Shown: positions 1-15,500 of the stretch, in pieces
Numbering within the stretch: position 1 is the stretch's first letter
How the letters are laid out: every line of letters begins with the position of its first letter
Origin: Struthio camelus
Taxonomy: Eukaryota > Chordata > Aves > Struthioniformes > Struthionidae
Reading direction: 5' to 3'
Assembly (NCBI RefSeq): GCF_040807025.1
Contig: NC_090982.1
Span: 84,370,963 to 84,434,962, forward strand
Length of the DNA stretch: 64,000 bases
Translations under genes and position numbers: made by a program
Notes under the pieces: generated by a model
Seen by the model: only the letters and a program-made list of their open reading frames with translations
The model's database searches: none
What the model was told of the DNA's origin: nothing

Positions 1-405
1 AGCAGCTCAACTGGAACCCAAAACACACCCAGGTGGAACGCAAGAGCAAAGTTTTAAAAACTCACACCATCTCCAAGCCCACCCTGCCACTGTCTCTGGC
101 AAATTCCAAGATGGTGGTTTGAAGTATAGGAAACGTTGCATGAACTTGTGATACATCCCATTCCCATGAGGACGCAAGGGAGAGCAACAAACTATTTCCG
201 GATTCAGATGTAAAACGTTAACCAAAAAATTAAACACAGGAGAAAAAGTCCAGAGCGTATTCATTGCTGAATAAAATCAAAAAGTTCATACAAGGATTTA
301 GCCTGAAGCTCCAATGCTTGCAGTGACCCTTACGTGCCTCACCACACAAGCCAAGATAGCACACAGAGAGAGCAATCCAAGAAGCCAATGACCGGCACAC
401 AATAC
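1..405 (-). other. EPG5: EPG5 intron 43, partial
   Basis: Intronic sequence beyond the exon 43 donor. I looked for the expected terminal exon on the minus strand and found no matching peptide. Open frames here are short and unconserved. Confidence 0.7.
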
Positions 406-520
406 CTGCTGGGCCTTCTGCGACAGCTTCGGCTCTGAACCCACTTTCAGGCGGACTTGATTCTCTGCAGGAATCTGCACCAAGAGGAAGGCGGACAAAC
501 TGCGGGCAACCACCCGGAAC
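406..520 (-). CDS. EPG5: EPG5 coding exon 43 (residues 2487-2525), last exon in window
   Basis: Encodes [20 protein letters not shown] and [13 protein letters not shown], matching human [18 protein letters not shown]. Acceptor TGTGTAAG|G (AAG type), donor CAG|GTATTG, phase 0. Human continues with a final exon of about 70 codons, which is not found in bases 1-405. Confidence 0.94.
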
Positions 521-3500
521 CTTACACAGGGAAAAGGAAAAGGGACATCAAATTTCAAAGTCCTCAACAGCACAAACTTAAAGTTCTGTCCTATGAGACA
601 TCTCTCACACGGGAAACAGTAGAGGCTTTGGAGGATCTTTTGAATGCATGAAATAAAAATACTGTAACATATACCCTACAAATATATCATGATATACACT
701 AGAGGGTAGTATAATACCATGTATATCAAATGTGGCACCTCCCTTAAGGCTTAGCTATAGCCTTGAGGTTGCATCTGAAATATTTGCTTAACAGCCTTTG
801 AAACATCCACATCACCAAAACCAAAGGATGAGCTGAACAAGAATAAGATTTCAGAGTAATTTCAACAGCATCAGGATTGCATCCCAGGAGGTCTTTATGA
901 AGTTACACTTAAATACTATGTTGGATTGGTGCTCCACATACATTTACGTATTTCTCCTTGGCATTCTTTCCACTTTAATATCTTACAGCCAAGTTTGCTC
1001 TCTCTCTTCAGAGAGGAAGCTGAGTAACAAGCATGTATTTCTTTAAACATCTCTTAACATTTCCCAACACCTCAAGGTTAAGATGGAACAGGCAGAGTGC
1101 ATATAATCATACAAAACACTTGTGATGCGAACTGGAGCAGCCTTCCACAGATGAGGTTAAAATATTTTCCTCTAATAAACAGCCTACCTACAAACTCAGA
1201 GATGGTAGCTGAGCCAGAATCACACCCACTGCAGTTACTCTCTGATGTAAGTACTCTCTGATGAAACTGTAGCTCACTACAGTTTCTCTCTGATGGGTCC
1301 AAGTAACTTCATAGATCTGGGGACAGCTTTGATTCAGAACATCTTTCGACATTGCTCGACAGATGTATGATCTGCTCGACAGATCTATTACAGTCTGGAT
1401 TCAAGCTGCAGCTTTTTTAACATGACAACTCACATTTGAATCAATGAACTCGCTGCACCTCCAATCCTTACCTGGGTGACAACGGAGACCTCCTGCCTAG
1501 CCCAAAAGCACCAAGTATGCCAGAAGTCAGTCTCTCTTCAGCCAGCTGACTCTGCCTGCCCTGTATTGAGAGCAGCGTCCGAATGACGGATTCCATCAGA
1601 ATGGCATCATCTTGCTCCATCTGAATTAGGGATAGCTGCATGGCCTTGTGCCACCAAAGAAACAGCTTTGCCTCCTCCTTTGCTGAGCTTTCGGTAGATT
1701 AAAAAAAAAAAAAAAAAAGTCAGAAGTATAGGTTAAGAAGATTGTGCATCTCCCCATTAGCCCTGTGAAGACTTCAGGTGGTAAGTTAACAACAGCTAAT
1801 CTTAATTTATCAAGTCAATGTAAATTATTGTGCAGCTGAAACTCTTATTATTATGGACTAGATGCAGAAAATAACCAGCAGGTGTTCATAGCCTGTAAGA
1901 AGACAAAAAACAACGCTTCCTTTCAAGCTTTAAATCTAAGAATTAATGATATTGCAGCCATAAGTGCATTTAAGCCTATTCTAAAACTTGGTCTAAAACT
2001 GATGAAGCTGGATCTCTACCCCTTTCCTTTACTTACCATTAAAACACCTTAGGAAGCACTAGCTGTTTCCACAATAACTTAGACTTAAAGATATGATCTT
2101 CTAGAAGAGGAAACATCAAAGGTTTTTGCTGAGCAAAGCACAATGTGAAGTTCCCTTGTGATATTTTTAAGTCTTCCTCAAACAGTTGCAGTTGAAGGTA
2201 GTGAGCTCAAGTTTTCCACATATAGCACCAGCACGAGCTTTCTGCATCAAACCATCCTCAGATTACTCTACCCAGCTGTTTCCCTCAGGCCAGGCACACT
2301 CAGTTTTGAGGCACAAAACAAGGATTTAACTGGCTGCGTAAGGTGGCTTTGCTGGCTTCTCCCAACTGTGGTACTCAAATTACTACAACTGTAAGCTACC
2401 TGCATTAGTCAAGGTATTCTCTGAATTCCAAGAACACAGAGGGAACGTGCATTTTCCTAAAATGTTCCCTCACAGCAAGTAGGAACACTATCAACATTAA
2501 AATACAAAGATATTCACCAAGTTTACTAAATTCTGGCAATAATTTTAGCAGCCTGTAAATACAGCTGTTAAACATTGTAAATACAAAGTATTACCATTCT
2601 AACACTAGAGCTATCTAGAGCCATCCATCATGTTGTCCCACCACAACCTTGTTTCCCAGAAACACACACCTCTAACTTTGGTCACCCCACCAGACACACT
2701 GGATTTTATTCAGAACTGCTGACATTCCTCACTGCACAGCTCTGAACTCAAGACCTTTAGAGTATCAAACTAAGTATTTAGCACATAACCCATCCCACCT
2801 AGTGGACATTCTGGAAAGTGAACCCCACAGTGATTTAGGATTTCAGTAGTAATTTTAACTGAGCATAAATCCAGGCTGCCATTGAAATCAGGCTCCTCTG
2901 ATCGAAAAGAAAATAAGAGAAGTGTTCAACCAGACAAAATTTCCCCTTGTGTTTCATCACATGGCTATTGGTCTTGGCACTGGGGTCAAAGATACATGGA
3001 AAGATCGACTATCACATCCAGCAGCCAGGTTATAGTGACTATACAACTACAGCCTTACTTAAAAGTCAGGCCACATTCAGAAGACTCGAAATCTGTACCT
3101 TGGATACACTTGCTCTAGCCATTTGCTAATGGTTTGCAAGATTTTCATTTCATTGGTAAGCGTCTGGTCAGTGTTTAGACATTGTAGCAGGTAGACATAT
3201 AGGGTCAAATAGCTTCCCAAAGACAGACACTCCTGCAGGAACTCCTCCATGGTTAGCTCAGGAACTTGGAGGGAGGCAAGTATAGGGCCCCAGCCTAAAT
3301 CCTGGTGGTGAGGATACTCTAAAAAGAAAGCAAAAGGACAGCACAAACAGCATAAGCAAGCAGTGCTTGGTAAAACCCAAGAATGAAAATTACCTTACTG
3401 TTTTCCTTTAAATGGCAGAATTCAAACTGTTTTAACTGTTCCAGATAATCAGTTTGTGACACCACTGTGATGGCTAAAGATTAAAACAAACCAACCAACC

Positions 3501-6500
3501 AACCACACACACCCTGTGTGTGCTGCATCTCCTCAAGGTCAAAGTGAGATGTTTTCCCAGGGTTAACTTAGTAAACTTTAAAATTTTAACTATGGAATTG
3601 TAAACATTTCCTTCAGGTAGACTGACATGTTATCAAATAGAGCGTGGTAGAAATCATTATGGAGATCTACAGGGTTTATGAGGGGGTGCCACAGAATTTG
3701 AGAGATTTCCCAGTAGTGCTCCCCCACCCACCCAAACCAGTTCACAGAACCCTACAGGAGGGGACACGAATCTCTGTTTTGTCCTCTTGGGATGGTTCTT
3801 AAAAATTATCCACCTCCTTAGCTACAAAAAGGGCAACCATTACACAGAGCAAATCAGTTTAATAGAGAATTGACAGATACAGTTCCCAAGGAAACAGTTA
3901 AAAACAAACCCAAAGCACAATGACATAACTTCTTTATATCTAATTCTCACAGCACATACATACGTGAAAGTTAGGAGCCATCCAGTACAGAAAAAGGAGC
4001 TCTGATTACGAAAGGCAGACTAAAAACCAGTTCAAGCTATCAGGCAGCATGAAGTTAAAAGGAGTCCCGGGTGATTCATATTTAATGGGCATCAAAAGAC
4101 TGATCAACGCTCTTGACACAAGCGGCAGAGCAAGCCGCCCTCCTACCTTCAATGAAATAAGCTGTGATGCAAGCTTCTGTCGTCTCAGCCATATGCCGGA
4201 CAGAGGCCAGACTCTGACACGCCGCTGTGAGAAGGGGCATCGCCAGTAATCCATGCACTTTACGGTCAATCCACCTTCGCAGGCTTCCCCGTAACGACTC
4301 AGCTGTTGCGACGCTGGAGTTGTTCATCATCATCAGTGTTTCTGTGAAGAGGCTGCTGAGGGCCATATGACGCGTTTGCAGATTCATATCTGAAAGTCAG
4401 AAATCAGGGAAACGCAAACCATTTCAGCATATGGAGGCTAGGCCTTAGATGACCTACATTCAGCTTCATCCCCATACACTCCTTCAGGTCCTGGGAAAAG
4501 TCAGTTGTTCGTTACATACCTGCAATAAGACACTCTCGTTCCTAATAGCCTATTTCCTTGATGACTTAATTCATAATTTACAAAACAGCCAGAGTCAGTT
4601 GATAAGACTGTACAGCACCCAGTATATCTAAGCCTATTTTTCAGTTAGGGACTTTCAGCACTACTACAGTGCAAATAAACGGAATAGTAAAGCATGTTTA
4701 TGGTCTCCAAGAAAGTGTAGGTATAAAACTACAATTTAAAGCCCAGCTCAGAGCCAAATCACCAAATTTTTAATGATTTTATATGAAACATGATCAGGTT
4801 GAGCCCTGAGATTTTGCAATCCTCTTATGCATTTTAGGCTACCTCTCAATCCCAGCATTCACATCCAGAATCTTTTTCTGAAAAAAGATTTTTGATTGTT
4901 TAAACGCATTAACATGGGCCATATATAAGTGTCCTTGAAGTGCACATATTTCCTGCACTTAGCTCTTAAAAGTCTAACTGCAGAGCAGAGCTTTCCACGT
5001 GCTAATGAAAACATAGCGTTGCTATAACAGAAAGTTTTCAAGCAACGTCGCAGATTGCAGCGAGGAAATATTTCAACTGCGCATAAGGGGAAAAAAATTA
5101 TGCACAAAGAGGGACTAATTACTGGGAAAAAGTTTCCCAAAGTGGCTATGAAATCCCCAAAGTGTCCCCAAGTCCCTCTAGGTCAAGCACAGAAGCTAAA
5201 TCTAACGCACACCACCTCTCCCCTGCCACGACGCCTCAGGGCTCCTGCTCCACAGCCTGGTTGTGCTGGGTGAACACCATGGAGCTTTCATCCATCTCTT
5301 TTAGCCCCTTAACACATGCACGTACATGCACAGGCTCACGAGATGGAGCTGATCCTCTTATTATTGGAGCTCCTTTCTCCTCCAAATTCCCTCTGAACTT
5401 TCTCAGCTGTCAGGAGCGTCAGCAGCAGCAGACAAGCCCTCATTTCTATTTCAGCCAAAAAGAGTTCTTCCAGCTAACTCTGTGGCTGCCCTACAGAGCT
5501 TCCCCAAGTTGAGACACAGACACTGAGACCCATTTATCAGTGTCACAAATTTTCAAACTGAAAATTTACAAGGGAAGTCATCTTTATTATAACATTCCTG
5601 ATGTGATTCCAGTAACTTATCTTGACAACACTAAAGCAAAAAAAAAAAAAAAAAGTGTCTGCAGTTTTCTAATAGAGGGAACACTTCTGTTCACTTTTGC
5701 TAGTATACTTGTGTGGATCGTGGACAGGACGTGACATGACTCCTACCAAGCACTTTGCTGTAATACAGCAAAATGACTAATTTGACCCAAACACTTATTC
5801 TGCTTGGAGGAAGGTCAGGATGGTACTAGTACCAAAAAACTAGGTCAGTAAAAATCCTGGGGGTATGGACACACCATACTACTAATGTACACCAATGTAA
5901 TTTCCCTACTTCAACATTGTAAAATTTCCTGATTACAGTGTTTTAGAATCCTTGCTTTAGAATCACTTGTTCGACTGCGAGCATGTATTTGAAAGTGTCT
6001 TTTTTTTTTGCGGGAGAGGGGGAGAGGCACTGATAGCAAAGAAAATCCCCTCAAACTTTGTATTTTAAAGGTTCTTCAGGTTCAAACCAATGACAGGGGG
6101 AAAATCCATCTCTAACAGATCTAACGCTCCTGGACTAGGAATATTGTATGCTGGCCAGTTTCAGCTGTAACATAACCCATTTTTTCTGTTGGTCCTATCC
6201 TTCTTGACAGCTCTCTGGAGGATCATATTTTTGTTTTGTTACCTAAAGCAACATGTCCTACCCATAAGGGAGACTTTACAGTAATGCAATTACATAGTCA
6301 ATAAAAGTCCAAAAATCCGTACGCTAGAATAAAGGATCTTGACAGCTTTAAAACAGTTCATCACCTCATTTATACAAACCTGGAGGATTAAAGATGATTA
6401 TATCATCTAGCAACTTGGACATTTCTTGTTCCAAAACTGCAAGAGTAATCTTTCCGCTTTGTTCCAAGGTGCTAAGAAATTGAACCACTTGGTGAATATA

Positions 6501-9500
6501 TGCTCGGCACTTCAGCGTTGCATCCTGTTAATTAAAATTTAAAAAAAAAAGTCATTCCTAATATTATTTCCATGGTCTATGTATGATACATAAAAGGTGG
6601 GCCTTGCAAGTGACCAAAACAGCTTAAAGACACTGCAGAAACAATTCAACTTACAAGGTGGATGTGAGTGTCCGAAGATGCACCAAAGCCTGCTGAGATT
6701 TTTAGGAGCTTCACTATCAGTTCAGCTGCTGCATCCCTGGCAAGGATAACAGAAGGAGGATAGTGGCTGTTGCAGTAGCTGATGATGCTTTGATAAGATG
6801 AGATGCCCACAAGTTGCCAAGGAAGGGAGCTGGTCTGTCCAAGGAGATTAATTACTGGTGATTCCTGAAGATTTAAAGACATGATTCTGAGCTCTACCTT
6901 CTTTGATGTTTTAAATTAACATTTACAATACTCGATATTGGATATAAGTTCAGACTTCAAAGTTTGAAGTAGCCAGAGCAGAAAACCCACAGAAATAAAT
7001 GATTGCTGGGAGTCCAGCTGAAAAGCAGCTGCTCATTTCAGCAGCAAGCAAGCACACACATTTCGCCTCTACTAGTCACACAACGGTATTTAGACTGCTG
7101 CAACAGTCTTAACCAAGCACTGCGGCCAAAGGGAGACACATTAATGTTTGATATCTAACTATATAAAGAAAGTTCAAAAGAAACAGAGACCCTAAACAGG
7201 TAAGGCAACTCGAGCGGAAGTTAAAAAAAGAAAAGTAAAAAACAAAGTTCACCGCAGATCCAGGGGCAGAAGCCAGGTCTCAGAGTTTTCTATGCACTGA
7301 ATTATCTACTAACCTAGAGGGCTCGTCAATTATGCGTTCCTATAAATAACATCCTGAACAGTACCAATAGCTGGCTACAACATCCACAACTCTCACAGGC
7401 AGTGCGAGTATGCAGACTGAAGTTTCTCTGCCAAAAAGAAGCAGAAGGTCTAGCCTCAGCTACCACCTTCTTCCTCTCAAGGGTTTCTCCAGAGAACAAT
7501 AAAGAGCAGCATCACCTGGACGCTGAGAAGTATCAAGTTACTTTAATTTTACAATGAACAAATATTGGAATTGTGTTGACAGCCAACATAACCTAAATGC
7601 TTTAAGGATTCAGGACTAACCAAATGAAATTATATCAACGAGAACATTACACTGGTTACAGCAAGTTGTTGCTCAAGTTGCCCTCGTACTGGAATACGAG
7701 GCTCAGAAATAAGAGTTTGACATTTAGGTCAAGTTGCCACAGGAGCACACTGGGAAGTAAAAGCAGAGTAACAGCATGCTATTTGAAACACATTCCTGGA
7801 GGCTAGAAGGAAATTCCTAAGGTTGACTCACACAACATACAGACAGGTATCTTTTGAAGCTTAGGAAACTTCTCCCAGGCAAAAACATTCAAGGTAAAAA
7901 CAGCCTGCTATCCACAAACTTCAGTAATTTTCCTAAACTGGAATACAGCGTTGACCAAAGGCCGTGGTGACATCTTGACAGAGCATCATGCAGTGCTTCA
8001 CAGGAAACAGAAAACGGAAGACACTGCACATGGGAAAAAACAGATGTGAAAGGGGATTTCTTGGAGATTTCCCAGCCGCTCTGGAAGAGTCTCCCAGAAG
8101 CAGTGCACTAAATTGGACTATATCATGCACCCACAAAGAGCTCTTAGCAAAAGCAGGGTTTGGAAAGTTCATTGCAACACCCCGTGTTTCTCTTTCCTAT
8201 TCTAACACTTCTTTTCTTTCTCAGGCAAATACTGAAATGCAACCGTAAATGTGACAAGTGCTGAGGAATCAGAGATGATGAAATTTGTCTTCAGAGCGAG
8301 GAAAAAAAAAAAAAACTCAACCACTTTCAAGAGATGCAGTAAACTTTCCCCAATAACTCGTCACAGACAGACACTGACAGGCTTCTTAAAGATATATTTG
8401 GTCTTCAAGACATTATATCACTGTGACATGTCATCACAGTCTATATGTCATCCTGAGTTAGAAGGGGGTGCATTTTATGGTAAGAAATAAATGTTCGCAA
8501 GAAGCAGTTCTGAAGCCTGAATGACAGTTATTTATAACTTCCCAGAAAACATGTTAAAATAAATGAATGGATATTTTCCTCTTAGGCAGCTATAAAAGTA
8601 TAAAGCCTGATTTCAACTATATCAAACTAGGAGTGATATTTCAAAGTTTATTGTTTTATAGTCCTGGGTGATCAGAGCTGGAAACCCACACCATATGGAG
8701 CCTGGCTTAGCTTTAGGTCCTTAATGAAAGCAGCAGGTATCGTGACACTACAGGGGAAACGGGTAAGGGCAGCATTAGACTAGCCACACTTAAAATTGCG
8801 AGGACAGAAATAACGAGAGATGCATCTTCCTGCAGAGAGGAAAAGGCTACCGCAGAGCCTGGAACAGCACAGTTCATGAGTGGACGCAGGACTCGTTTGT
8901 GGAGTCTGCCGATATTACTATGAAGGATCCAATACTTAACTACAAAAGGAAAAGCAATTGCACAATAGCTTTACATGATAACTAAATTTTTTAAACACTA
9001 CTGAAACTGACCCCACATATTTGTTCCCTCTCCCCACCCAGAGTGTCACTTTGTGACTCCTGGAAACTGCCAGTACTTACTTGTTCACTCTTTAAACACA
9101 ACTGGGTAACAGCTCTTATAGAAACTTCTTAAAATGAACAGCAACTCTTCCTTTCTTCATCCAAGTGATACCAAATGCCTCACATAAGGACTTAAGTCTT
9201 AGCCATCTCAGGAGTACTACTGTGCTCTACACTTACATCCTACAAGTGAAGTAGTAGTCACCACCTGCCTCCTTGGCATGGCAGCAAAGTAATCTTCTTC
9301 TTCAAAGGCAGACAGGTCTGAACCTTTGCAAAACTCACCTCTTTGCCTATAAGCTGCTCCTCCTTTGCCAACAGGACCATCATATACAGCAAACAGACAA
9401 TCATGTTGTGAGTCTCAGGACGGGGGTTGGGAGTCCAGGCATCAGAGAGGACACTGACCCAGTTTATCTCACATAAAACATAACCCAAGAATAAGAAACA

Positions 9501-12500
9501 GCTCTTGGGGCTGCCTCTTTCAATCTAGCAAGGAAAAAGAAAAAACAAGGCATATCAAACAATGTAAAATAAAAATAAATCCATACTTTCCAGCTCCTTA
9601 ACCAAACATAAATCTACAGTAGCATTCTAGGTCAACAGCAGTAGACACACACCACCCCTCCATCACTTCCCACCCCCCACCAAGAGTCACCCATGTAACC
9701 TTCTATCCCTCTCAAATAACTGGTACTTTATGCTAAGCTACTACAAACCAGAAAGAAATAATCTGTTAAGTTTAATTGCATGATTGCAAAGATTTTGTTT
9801 TGTTTTGTTTTTTTAATTAAAGGAAGACAAAGAAACTCTAAAACCTGTTTAGAACTGCATGAAGAATTCAATCCCTAGAGAAGTAAATCCTGGAGCATTT
9901 CTACCCTCAACTGCAACCTTACATTGTAGCAGACAACATGAAAAATGAAAAAAGAAATACTGGGGATCACTCTTTCCATATGGTAATTTTAACGTCAAAA
10001 CCACTCCACAGGCAGTGGCAACATTTATATATAGACTCATTTCCCCAGTCCATAATTATTATGGCCTACAAATAAAAAAAAGTACATTCAAAAGTCTTAG
10101 GAAGCGTCCTCTATGATGGCATGCTTTCAGTCGATTAACAGCTATTCCAGAACATGAGAAACTCGCTACCTACTGACAACCACAGCAGGACCAAACTGAT
10201 AATAAGCATAATTATTTCCAAGAGGTGCAAACATCCAACGACAATAGGCTGGAAGCAAGTGTGTTCTGACTGCTGCCCACTATCCCCGACTCCTAGTATT
10301 GTTTTAAATCTTCCTTGCTAATTAGCGCTGATCAAACTCTAGGCCTTTCATGGCAAGTTTACTAGGGAGTTGTTCTGTTTCCCTCCCCCCCGCCAAAGGG
10401 AAACACTGTGCAGAGACTGCAGCGTGAACAGTCAAGACGACCACAGGAGTTTGAAGTGTTTAAATCAACAGTACGGCCTCGGGGGTAAAGGAGATTTGTT
10501 CTTCTTCCTGCCACAGAAACCATAAAGACTTCTACAGGCTCATATGAGACCAAAGACTCAAAAAACTCGTGTCAGATCTATGCATCAGCAGTACCGACTC
10601 ACAGGCACGCAATTACCTGCTGAACTAGCCAGGGTACAAAACATGGGAGTTAATGCTGCTTTTGAATTTACAAGCCTAAACTCTTCCAATTGTGAGAAGA
10701 TGGGTAGTATCTGAAGCAGTTAATAGTCTGCTCATACAAAGTCAACTCACCAATGTTTTGTGAGCAAACCTGAATCAGCCCCAAAAGGGGCCAAAAGATA
10801 GATACGTTATGTCAAGCTTTTAACCTAACAGTCAGAGGCCTAAAATTTGATTCACTGCATCAATCGAGACTTCTCAGCCTCAGTTCTCAGTCTGTTACAG
10901 CACTTCCCTACCTTGTAGGGTAGTACGAGAATAACACTGCAATAGCGAAATATACGAACTCTAACTACGGATATACGAAATACATATAATAAATGAGACG
11001 TTCAGATACAGCAGTGACAGACTACAAAGTCTGCCTTACAGCTCCCCACAACTTCATGTAAGACTCAATAACACTCCTTCACAAACACCATGCATCACAG
11101 AAAGAGCAGCTGTGCTTTCTGCAATAAACTTTAAAAGCTTACCGGTTAAAGAACTGTCTCGAGCACTCCATTACTTCCAAGGACAACACAGATTATGAAC
11201 TCAACACATACAAGGTACTCACTTTAAAGAACTCTTCCATAAGCATCCGGTCTGGATGCATTTCCTTCCACGGAAGCCTTCTGAATTCAGTATGGAAAGC
11301 ATAGAGGATAAACTCTGGCATTCTGGGGGCTGTACAACACTCACAGTAATGCATTAGATGCAACCAGAGCGCCCCACGGTGGCCTGGCAACAACTTATCT
11401 AGAACAAAAGGAAATAGTCCAATTAACACCAGAAAAAACTCCAGGGAAGCTTGGTTACAGGAGAAAAATCCAGGTTTCAAGACAACAAATGATAACAGCA
11501 AGTTAAAAGGACATGAGCCAAAGGCAGAGGGAGGGGCAAAAAGCAAACCAACCCACCTCTTTAGGCTTTTAGATTTTTGGTCTCTAAATCCACGAGTGTG
11601 GAAATTGTACAGATTTCATGCCCTATCTCGTTCTTTCAGAAAAGTTGCTGGACAATAATCTGAAGTTAGAAAACACTCCTTCCCTGTAGGACTTCACTGC
11701 TTTTACAGATTCTTTAAAAAGAACTAATGAATCTGCAATCTTAGGATGATATGCCGCGTGGCGATATGGTACTTATTTCCTTAACATTAGTTTGAATTCT
11801 GTTCACCCCTAGAAGCTGTTGGCTGTTAAGCAGCGTCCGTGAAATGATTTGGTGGGTATTTTCCATTCCTATGTCTAGTTATGCACTAGACTCAACAAGC
11901 AATGCTAAATACAAGCTCAAAATGACTGAACCTAGAGATTAAATTACCCCTCCTGGCTAGCTGCTGAGACACATGCATTGGTCGCTGCTACATCCTTTGC
12001 TTTCCTCCACGTTAACTGTACCATCTATCAATCACTTTATCCGCCCATGCCACAAAAACAGCTGTCTTTTAAGGCTGAGATAAAGAAATATGCTGTTGGT
12101 ACCCCCTGCAGTCATCATCTTAGCTAAAAGCCCCTAACAAACGAAAGAATCCCTTGTCTCACATCTCAAAAAACATGTTTTGATGAGAGAGAACAGAAAG
12201 TGCTGCTAAATTGAAACAGCATGGACTTCACTCACCTTTAAAGCTTTCGTGCAAAAGCTCGACGCAGTCTGTAAACAAACGGACCATGCTGGATGCTACA
12301 GCAGTGTCACTCTCTAACCAAGGGTAGCAGGGCTGGTTACTTGAGAAAACAGAGGAAGTGAAGCAATATAAATTTCAGGGCTGACTTACCAGCATAAATA
12401 CTTAGACAATTTAAATACTGTAAATCACAGCAGACGAATATAGTACAGGTTGTCAGCAGCCCTTTCAAATTCAATCTTTAGCACCATCCTTTTCTCCCTT

Positions 12501-15500
12501 AAAATAGGAAAATATTTTAATGTCACAGTGAAGGCCCTCAGTACCATTAGGCAAGCAGAGACTGCTTATTTGATATTTCATAATTGAATTACAGTTCAAA
12601 AGTGCAGAAATTTCTGAATGTCAGCACATATCACCGGCCATCAACCTCCTAATTAAATGCTGGAGATGCCTTCACAACTCAAAAGGCTTTTGGCTTTGAA
12701 AGAAGGTTGAATTCAAGTGTGTAACGTGAGAAATAACTCTTCTTGTGAAAACAGAGGTACGCAAGACAACTGCCAGTAGACCACTGTAGGACCAATTTAG
12801 CTAGATCTCTCTTTATACACTACTGGCATTTGAGGTTGTACTTGACTGGATATTTGGGGAGGGTGTTTGCTTTTTTTTTTTTTTTTTTTTTTAAACTAGA
12901 GTTATCCATACTATGGAAGCTAAAAAGAAATAAATAAATAATCTAAAAACTGTATTTTAATGCATTTCCAGAACTAATTGCAAACTATGTTCTTCTCCTC
13001 TCCACTTCTCGAGGAGTAATTGGTTATATTTCTTGTACCTAAAACAATTATTCTACAACGAGTCAGGAAAAATTGACTTAAGCAACACATGATTTAGTTC
13101 CATAACTGTTAAGGATATGACACAAGTAATAGCTATTTAAATTAAGGGTTACAATACAATGAGTTGGGGGAAAAAAAAAAAAAAATCAGGTGACAAAGTA
13201 ACCCATTACTACAGGGCTAAAGTCCTTACTTCAGCAAAAATTGATTTAATTTTGAAATGCATCAGTACATACCTTGCATCTTCCTTATCTAAGACCAGTA
13301 TCCACGGTTTAAAGAGTCCAGCAATGATTGAATACAAGGACTGCAACGCTAGAGGAAAATAAAGCATAAAAGTTCACCTAACGTTAGCAACAGTATCCAA
13401 ATCACGCTTTTCTAGACTCAGATAAAATGACCTTTGCTTATTCCAACATTAAATCAATTCTGCACGGTCAAATAAAAAAAGAAAGTACGATATGATCGTC
13501 ATTAACTTCAGTTAACAAAACAATTGTCTTAAATTTAAACAACAACAACAAGCGTTTTGCATTGTTTAGATGTTTTATTAATACCACTTCAACCTCTACA
13601 ATCTGAAAGATGCGTTATTATCCACATTTTAAAATTGCACATACTAAAAGAAAAGGTTTGTAAGGCTATTTTCTCCAAGTCAAAATCAAACTATGATAAA
13701 ATTCAGTAGTCTTTTGCACTGAGCATAAGCTGGGGAACAAGAGACCATATTTTCCTTCGAAGAAATTTGAAAGCAAGTTCTGGATCAGGAAGTGAAAACA
13801 AGCTTCCTCCAAGAAACAAAGATAAAAAAGGAAGAAGTGCCACACAGCCATAACGTAGCACCGACATATCCTTCCTGTCCGCATTTTAATGGACTCATCA
13901 TTGCATAAATATAGAGCGATCAAAATTTTCTGAAAGCTGGCTAAGCACAGCAACTGCCCTTCCTAGCACCGCAGCTCCCAGGGTCTGCCAGTGCTGAGAT
14001 GCCAGAAAACTCCTTAGGATGGCACTCATATCCTTGCAGAAACCCTCACAGTTAGGATTTTACTGTATATTTAAATGAAACTATCTTCAACAGAAGAGAT
14101 TAAGAACAGGATCAGCTTCTTTAAGTCATTTACTATTAAGGCACATTACCCGCTAGAATTCTGTTACTGCCAACAGGCTCCTGGGCTAAGCTGACAACTT
14201 CAGTGTCAATGAGCCGCTTAGTAAGATACTCCAGAAACGTATTCACTTCAGCCACGTAAGGACTCCACTTGGAAAACAGGCCAAAGGTCCTGAAGTCCAC
14301 TGAAGCCAGTCGGAGTTTGCAGAAAGAGGTAGAAAGCCATTCTATCGTCTCTCTAATCTGTGAGAAGCAGAAAGCTACAGATCAGCTAAAGAAAGCCTGC
14401 ACGGCAGTTATTTGTCACTGGCAGGCCTCTGTTTTAAGGTGTAAAATGTAGTTAATCAACCAGAGAAGTGCCCACCTGTTCTGCAGAGAGCAGAGCTTCT
14501 GCAGCATCCCGCAATGCAGGACTTCTGGTAGAATCACTCTTCTTGAAGCTTCCCTGTTCAGTCACCGAGAAGCCACAGCCCAAAGCTTTCAGTGATGCCT
14601 TCCAGCAGTCAGGGCTCAGAAGCTGCTCCGAAGAGCCTTTTGGAGAAAGAGAAAGTAAGCACTTACGAAAGTCACAATAAGGATATTTATTCCTTTCTCG
14701 ATACAAGCTAGAGAAGCCTGAAACTGGAGCTCTCTAGTACGGAAAAAAAAAATTTGGTAAGGCAACGCTTTGAAAACATCAAGGTTAAGGGCAAGAGACG
14801 TCCAACGCCCAAGCACAGGTAACGTAGATGCCAAAGAGGAATGTTAAATACTTTCTTCTCGGAGAGTTTCCCAGGCACTTCATACATCCGTGGCTACCAT
14901 AGTCTACTAAGAGATAGTTGCTGCTCATCACATAGTTTGACAGAAAGGAAGCACTGCTGTTCCCATTTCAGAGGCACAGCAGATTATAGGTAAAATCTAA
15001 TGTCAAACAGAACGTGTACAGCAGACTTCAGTATCAGTCCCAGGTCTTCATAATTCTTGGTTTGACAGTGAAGACTGCTCAAGAACAGGGATGCTGCACT
15101 GCAGATGGTGGCATAATTACCAAGTGCTTCCATTAACAGAAAGCTCTTCTTGGCCCTTCTCCTGTAACACGGGCCGAAAAATCCGTCATCACCAACGTGC
15201 GTACTTTGGTCTGCAGAAGAATGCTGCTTTCTAGGTAAAGCTAAATTAGGCCTCATACAATCGTATCGCGTAGCGCACACACAAAAGCGCATAAAGAAAT
15301 CTAAGGAAAAAAAAAGTGTAAAATCATTCTGTTTGTTGCTGTGTAACTTTTCTAGCCTAAAAATACAGACTTCACGCAATAAAGTTCTGCGTGAAAGAGT
15401 TGGAACGCATTGGTTCAGATACTCACTGTGCATGAACAATCTTAAGAAATCACTATAGTGATCAGGGAACTGATACTGGAGAAGGTTGGTCCAATGCTTG

